Shown here: piece after piece, positions 59,223-64,000 of the stretch
Position numbering within the stretch: position 1 is the stretch's first letter
Layout: the number at the start of each line of letters is the position of its first letter
Assembly (NCBI RefSeq): GCF_014898055.3
Contig: NW_023603184.1
Span: 29,738,808 to 29,802,807 of the forward strand
DNA length: 64,000 bases
Source: Talpa occidentalis
Taxonomy: Eukaryota; Chordata; Mammalia; Eulipotyphla; Talpidae
Direction of reading: 5' to 3'
The notes under the pieces: generated by a model
The model's input: the letters and a program-made list of their open reading frames with translations, nothing else
Database searches by the model: none
What the model was told of the DNA's origin: nothing
Made by a program: the position numbers and the translations under genes

Positions 59223-60514
59223 AGTCTCTCTAAATTTTAAAGCCCTGCCTGGTTCAACTACAACTAGCACTCTCTGGTGATTCATTCCCTAGAGGGCAAA
59301 GGACCCACTCTTTTGGGTGAGGGTCTGTAACACAAGGTCTATGCAAATGTGGAGTCTGTTGTTCAAAACTAGTTAAGAATTTCAAGACAATGATGCTATG
59401 AATTTTTCAGTAAATGGCCCTGAGAATCTATATAGGTTGCACACCAATGAGTTCAGCTCTGCCTAACTTCCCTGCCCCGCACAGCTGCCTCTCAGAGAAA
59501 CTTCTTTCTCAGGACTGAAATAAGCCCTGTTTCCAGAGTTCCAGCAAGCTCCCCAGATTCTAGGAAAGCCAGTTGAAAAAAGTAACTTCAGAGTCCCTTT
59601 TAAGCAATTCGTATTTCTAAATATTGGTCCCAGCAAGCACACAATTTTTTATATTTTTCTGTAAGTCAGGTAAGAAACAACATGAAAAAGAGCACGAATA
59701 TGAATCTTCCTACAAGGATTCATATCTAAAAGTGCCCTCTGAGTAACCGGGGAACTTGTTTGAACCCATCTACAAACTACACAGTGTTCTCAGCCTTTCA
59801 TACCTCACATCCTACCAATCGCTCTATCAAAGAACCCGAGTCCAACCATGATGAAAATAAAAAGCCCTCTTTTTCCCAAGAGAGACATTTATATGCTTAC
59901 CAGCATTCTCTTATTATAACTTATCGCTCACTGCAAGTTTCAAGGGCATTAAAAATCACAATAGATATTGTTGGAGGTAAATCTTATGCTAATGGCTTTC
60001 AAATACAAATGAACAAAAATAATAATCCCATTAGTAGTGGGAAATTATAATAATAATATTGAGCATAAATTTTAATGTTACCATAACTGCAAAACACAAA
60101 GAAAATTAATGAAAAATTACAGCAGCGTTCTTGGCTGTAATGACACTGGTGGACAGAGGGAGTGGGGGAGGGCACACGCACGCAGCTTAGCAAGGGGACA
60201 GAGACAAAGGTGTCCTAGAGGCTAGTCGGACTGTGAACTAGAAATACTGCACTAAGGCAAACCTGGAAGGTCACAAATGGGTAATGCAAGGCAGGTAGAG
60301 GTAGTTGAAATGGTGGGTCACACCTATAGGCAGTCTTGGGATCCAAGAGCTGATGCTGTGGAGACATCACATTCCACTAAGACCGTTTTTACTTCATCAA
60401 GTACACATTTATGTCATGTGTGCTAGGTGTCTGGTTCTCTACCAGATGCCCAAAGATGGTGCCCCATTCACCAGGTTATTCATGCTAGAAACCTAGGGAT
60501 CATCTAGATTGTAT

Positions 60515-61190
60515 ACCCTGCCCCAACTTTTGCCTTCTCTCTTAAATTCACTCATCCATCACCACCATGCTGTATAAGCCACACTCATCTCTTCTAAACT
60601 GTTACACTAGCCTCCTGATCTCCCTGCCCCCAGTCCTCATTCTATTATCCATGGTACCCCAGGGCCAGTTTGTAAAGTACAAATTGGATCATGCCAATTA
60701 GGTTCTTTAATGACTCTTAATTGGCCCTAGGATAAAATCCAAATTCCTTATTAGGCTTGAAAAACTCTCCCTGATCCAACTTTGTTTTGCCTCTCCTATC
60801 CAACTTTGTTTTGCTGCAGAGCTAAGCTTTGCCCATGCATACTCTCTCGGCCTCCCCAAGGAGCTATACCCTGGCATCTGGACCCTCTCTCAGTTTGGAA
60901 CATCTTCTAGCTCCCCTTGAACTGGGAACTCCTATTTATCCTTCAGGACTGAGCTTAAACATCACTTCTCCCTGGAAGCCTCCCCTAATTCTGTACTAAC
61001 TGGTCCCCTTGCCAGGCATGCCACAGCACTCTATACCTCCCCTGCCATTACCATCACCTCATTTATAGCGAGTTTCTTGTATATGTCTTTCCCTGACTAA
61101 ACCGCAAAATTCAAATCTGTGCTTTCCATCACTGTGTCCTCTGAGCTGGAGATAGTGTTAAGTTGCTTTAAAAATATTTCTTGAATGTAC
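60515..61190 (+). mobile_element. L2 LINE 3' region
   Basis: A long recognisable L2 block: GGATAAAATCCAAATTCCTT, CCTTCAGGACTGAGCTTAAA, CATCACTTCTCCCTGGAAGC, TCTGAGCTGGAGATAGTG. A 22-bp direct repeat of the TCCAACTTTGTTTTGC type lies within it near 60776-60815. Confidence 0.7.
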
Positions 61191-61194
61191 TGAT

Positions 61195-61470
61195 TTATTC
61201 ATTCAATAACTTTACTGAGCACTTCCTAAATGCCAGGCATTAGAGACACAGCAGTGACCAGATCATTCCCTGCCTTTGTGGAGTTTACATTATAATGGGG
61301 AGTCAAGGAAAAAGTTAGTTAAATAATTATCAGTATGGTAAGTGGAAAGAAACAAGGAATGTCACAGAAAGCAGTGGAAGGGAGGGACCTTTTCAGATAA
61401 GGTGGGCAGTGAGGGGGTGTTTCTGAGGAGCAGCCATTAAGCTGAGGCAATAAGGAGAAGATCATTCTGG
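61195..61470. repeat. Ancient interspersed repeat, family not named
   Basis: TACTGAGCACTTCCTAAATG CCAGGCATTAGAGACACAGC, then GGAGTTTACATTATAATGGG, is a clear copy of the same widespread old mammalian repeat as at 54555. Confidence 0.45.
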
Positions 61471-63907
61471 AAAAATCAAGCGGTATCCAGGGACCCCAAA
61501 TTCCAAGGGTTGAGGCCCACCTATGCACATAACCAAAAAATAATCAAATCCAAAGAATTTTAATTGGTGAGAAGTTCAAAGGGAATAGGTAGATGGAGAA
61601 GAGGCGTTGGGGAGAGGATTTCCCACTCAAATTCCAAAATCAATCATCCCCTTGTGGGCAAATGTTCAGTCAAACAGGCAGGCCCTAAAGTAGAGTGGCC
61701 AAGGCACAAGAGCAGAGCCTTCGAGAGAACTAATCCAAGGCAACCTCCCAGCAGGAAACACAAGAAAGAGGTTGTGCAGGCCCCAAAGGCCTGGGAGAGG
61801 AGGAGAGGACCAGAGTTCAAAATGTACTGTTCAAGCTGCCATGAGGTCCAGATGGCAGCCGCCATAGTCTCTCAAGGGAGTAGAATCAAGCTGCCTGTGA
61901 AAATCCTGAGCTGGAAAAAGGAGTCACAGGTGGGAGTCAACTGAAGTGGCTGAAGCTGGACCTGAGCAGAAGCAAGAGCTCCCCCAACCCCTAGAAGGGC
62001 AACTGAACTGAAGGGAGAACAGAAACATGAGGCCCCCACCTGAATGCCAGATGGCTCTGGACTCTCCCCTGGGGTTCTGCTCTGCCTCTCAGTTCCAGCT
62101 GTCAGGGGGTGGAGTGGTGAGTCTCTCGGGCTCCTACAGTCCCCCAGCTGTCTTCATTTATGAGTGAAATCACAGGAGCAAAGGGGTGAGTCTCTGCTTT
62201 CTTATGGTTCGAGATGGTAATAACAGCATGTGCAAAGACCCTGGGGTAGAAAAGAGTTTATTGTGCTTGAAAAACTAAGAGAAGACTGTTGTGGTGTGGT
62301 GACTGGAAAGTGAGGGTGGATCATGGCTGTGGCATAATGTGGAACCACAGAGTTGGAGAGCTGAATGAACGGCCACGTTATCCCTATCTACAGATTGTGT
62401 GGGAGAGACAGATGCTTAAATATTTGTTTCCATATGACAGTCTATGTGCTTTCAGAGGATCTCCGCATCAACTGGGGGAAGAGGCACGTTACCTTTGATG
62501 TCACTGCATCTGGGGAGGCCTGGTCTGGTGCCCCTTCTCTGGGCTCCTAGACTGAATTGTCCCTACTTGTTTCCTTCTGTCTCCCAATGCCAGTGTCCCT
62601 TGAAGGCAGGCCCTTTTGGCCTTCCTGACGGTTCGAGTCTCCTTTTCAAACCCCCCTCTGCTTCTCTTCACACTGATTCTAATGCTTCATTACTGTTGCT
62701 TTGATCTCTTCCATTTTGAACATGCCTAATTGTCTCTCACATTTTCTTTTCCTCTCACGGTTTTAGGAACTAATTTTCTTTTGAGTTAAACTTCTTCTCT
62801 CTCCCCATCACTAGTTTCCTAGTTGGGTTTAGGTTGTTCATTTCTGTGGCTATTTTTTTTTTCCAGCAGGGATCCTTTATGCTCAAGGTGGGGTGTCTCT
62901 TCAGGGTGACATTGTATTTCTGTCTTGTCCACCAGAGCCCTTATGTCATTCCTTAGCTTGGAGATCCCCAGGCACAATTAGTATAAAATATGGACTCTGT
63001 ACTTGCACAGGGAGAAGCCCAGGGATTCTATTTCTTGAAAGTGGATTTTCACTCAGGCCTGGGTAGAGGGAAAACTTTGCCACCTTCCTGAGGTGGTTGA
63101 GGAAGGGTTTTCTTTTCCTTTGTCCATAAACAGGGCAGCCCTTCAAAATATAAAGCTTGATGCAGGGCTGTCTTCTCACATTAAACCTCAAGCTAGCTCA
63201 AAAGCTCTCCTCTCCCTACAAAGCTTTGAAACCTCCACCTCTAGCTCCAGGGCCTGTGTCCTGGCCCACACCCTGACCAGTCACCATGCGCCAGCCCACA
63301 GTTCTAAGTTAAACCTTCCTCCCCTTTTCTGGCAATGGAAATCCTAAACTCAATATGCCTTTCAAAAGATAATGTCTTCTTATAATTTGTGTGGCATTTC
63401 TATGTCTGCAACAGGAGGGAGAAACTTCTGTATCAGCTCAGTCTTCCATGTTTCCAGACATCTACCTAATACCTCCACCACACAATACAGTACTCACCTA
63501 GTAGCTGCTCAACAAATGTCTAAATTGATTAATTGACAAGGAGCTGTGAGTGTCTCATAAAACCATGAAAAATACACTAGACAAAAGCCCTCCAGTGTTT
63601 ATATTTCTCTGAAGTCAAGGCTTCACTGACTGTAAGAGATCAGATAATGGTGGACCCTGATGGAGTCATTGATCGTTTCGTCTTCAGGAGGCCTTGTTTG
63701 GCGGATGACTTAAGCCACCCAGCAGGATTATCGTACCACATGTGGTGCAAGAATCAATAAACAAGGCGTGTTAGTTTTCTTTAGAAGTTGAAATAGTTTA
63801 TAAGTCTCTGAGAACTGGCAGAAAGTGTTTGAGAATTTACTTAAATCATTGGAGATAACAATGTATGTCTACTAAACTTTTTTCATGATTTTTTTATTCT
63901 CTAAACT

Positions 63908-64000
63908 TTTTTTTAAAGATTTATTTATTTATTTATACATGCACTGGGTACAGTCAGAAGCACGGGAGGGTGAGAGAATTCACCAGAGCCAGAGAGGGGA
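63908..64000 (-). mobile_element. tRNA-derived SINE, cut by window end
   Basis: The 3' part of a reverse-oriented copy: AAAGATTTATTTATTTATTT, then GCACTGGGTACAGTCAGAAG and the GAATTCACCAGAGCCAGAG body of the young subfamily. The rest lies beyond the window. Confidence 0.92.

Larger units (their letters stand above)
56580..64000 (+). other. SPON1: SPON1 intron, 5' part (runs off window end)
   Basis: The intron opens with GTAAGA directly after the third exon, and no further SPON1 exon is visible in the remaining 7.4 kb. It contains a MIR (58385-58520), SINEs (58957-59222 and 63908 to the end), an L2 block (60515-61190) and an unnamed old repeat (61195-61470). In 56580-58380, 59240-60510 and 61520-63900 I see nothing that I can name. 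The next exon, expected to begin with Ser-Asp-Glu, must lie beyond the window. Confidence 0.8.

Noticed and set aside
61564..61944. 126-aa basic frame starting MVRSSKGIG
   Set aside because: No family resemblance, next to an old repeat, and no supporting splice or poly(A) signals; treated as chance.

Overview
This is a stretch of placental-mammal nuclear DNA. It holds three coding exons of one gene on the + strand, separated by very large introns full of retroposons. The exons lie at 10739-10812, 16544-16666 and 56431-56579. Joined in phase, they encode about 114 residues of SPON1 (F-spondin, an extracellular matrix and axon-guidance protein). They cover the end of the Reelin-like domain and the start of the spondin domain. 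All three have consensus AG acceptors and GT donors, and their phases fit together. The promoter, first exons and all thrombospondin repeats of SPON1 lie outside the window. I see no other functional protein-coding gene, RNA gene or CRISPR array.

Layout: 1-10738 is the upstream intron, cut off by the window start. It holds an old SINE, an L2 fragment, a MIR and a 450-bp GT-rich tandem repeat. 10813-16543 is a 5.7-kb intron with three tRNA-derived SINEs. 16667-56430 is a 39.8-kb intron. It contains a hAT-Charlie fossil, a solo ERV LTR with TATA box, polyadenylation signal and 4-bp target duplication, an RPL6 processed pseudogene, several antisense L1 remnants and a pile of nested insertions at 42.2-45.9 kb. 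56580-64000 is the start of the next intron, with two more SINEs, the last cut by the window end.

The most useful marker for identifying the organism is an abundant tRNA-derived SINE of about 260-330 bp, with 12 complete or nearly complete copies plus one cut by the window end. It has A and B boxes, a body of its own, and a tail carrying AATAAA signals plus a TCTTT Pol III terminator. Many copies have near-perfect target duplications, so the family was active recently. It is not Alu, the carnivore, horse or pig SINE, or the cattle Bov elements as I know them. I cannot name the family. A laurasiatherian (perhaps bat-like) host is a guess only.

I found no new biological system. The points most worth a second look are the cruciform-capable inverted repeats at 36.1 kb in a repeat-poor stretch, a diverged 220-bp repeat pair at 35.5 and 39.5 kb, the sense-oriented LTR inside SPON1, the datable insertion series at 42-45 kb, and an in-frame skippable exon holding the spondin cysteine cluster.
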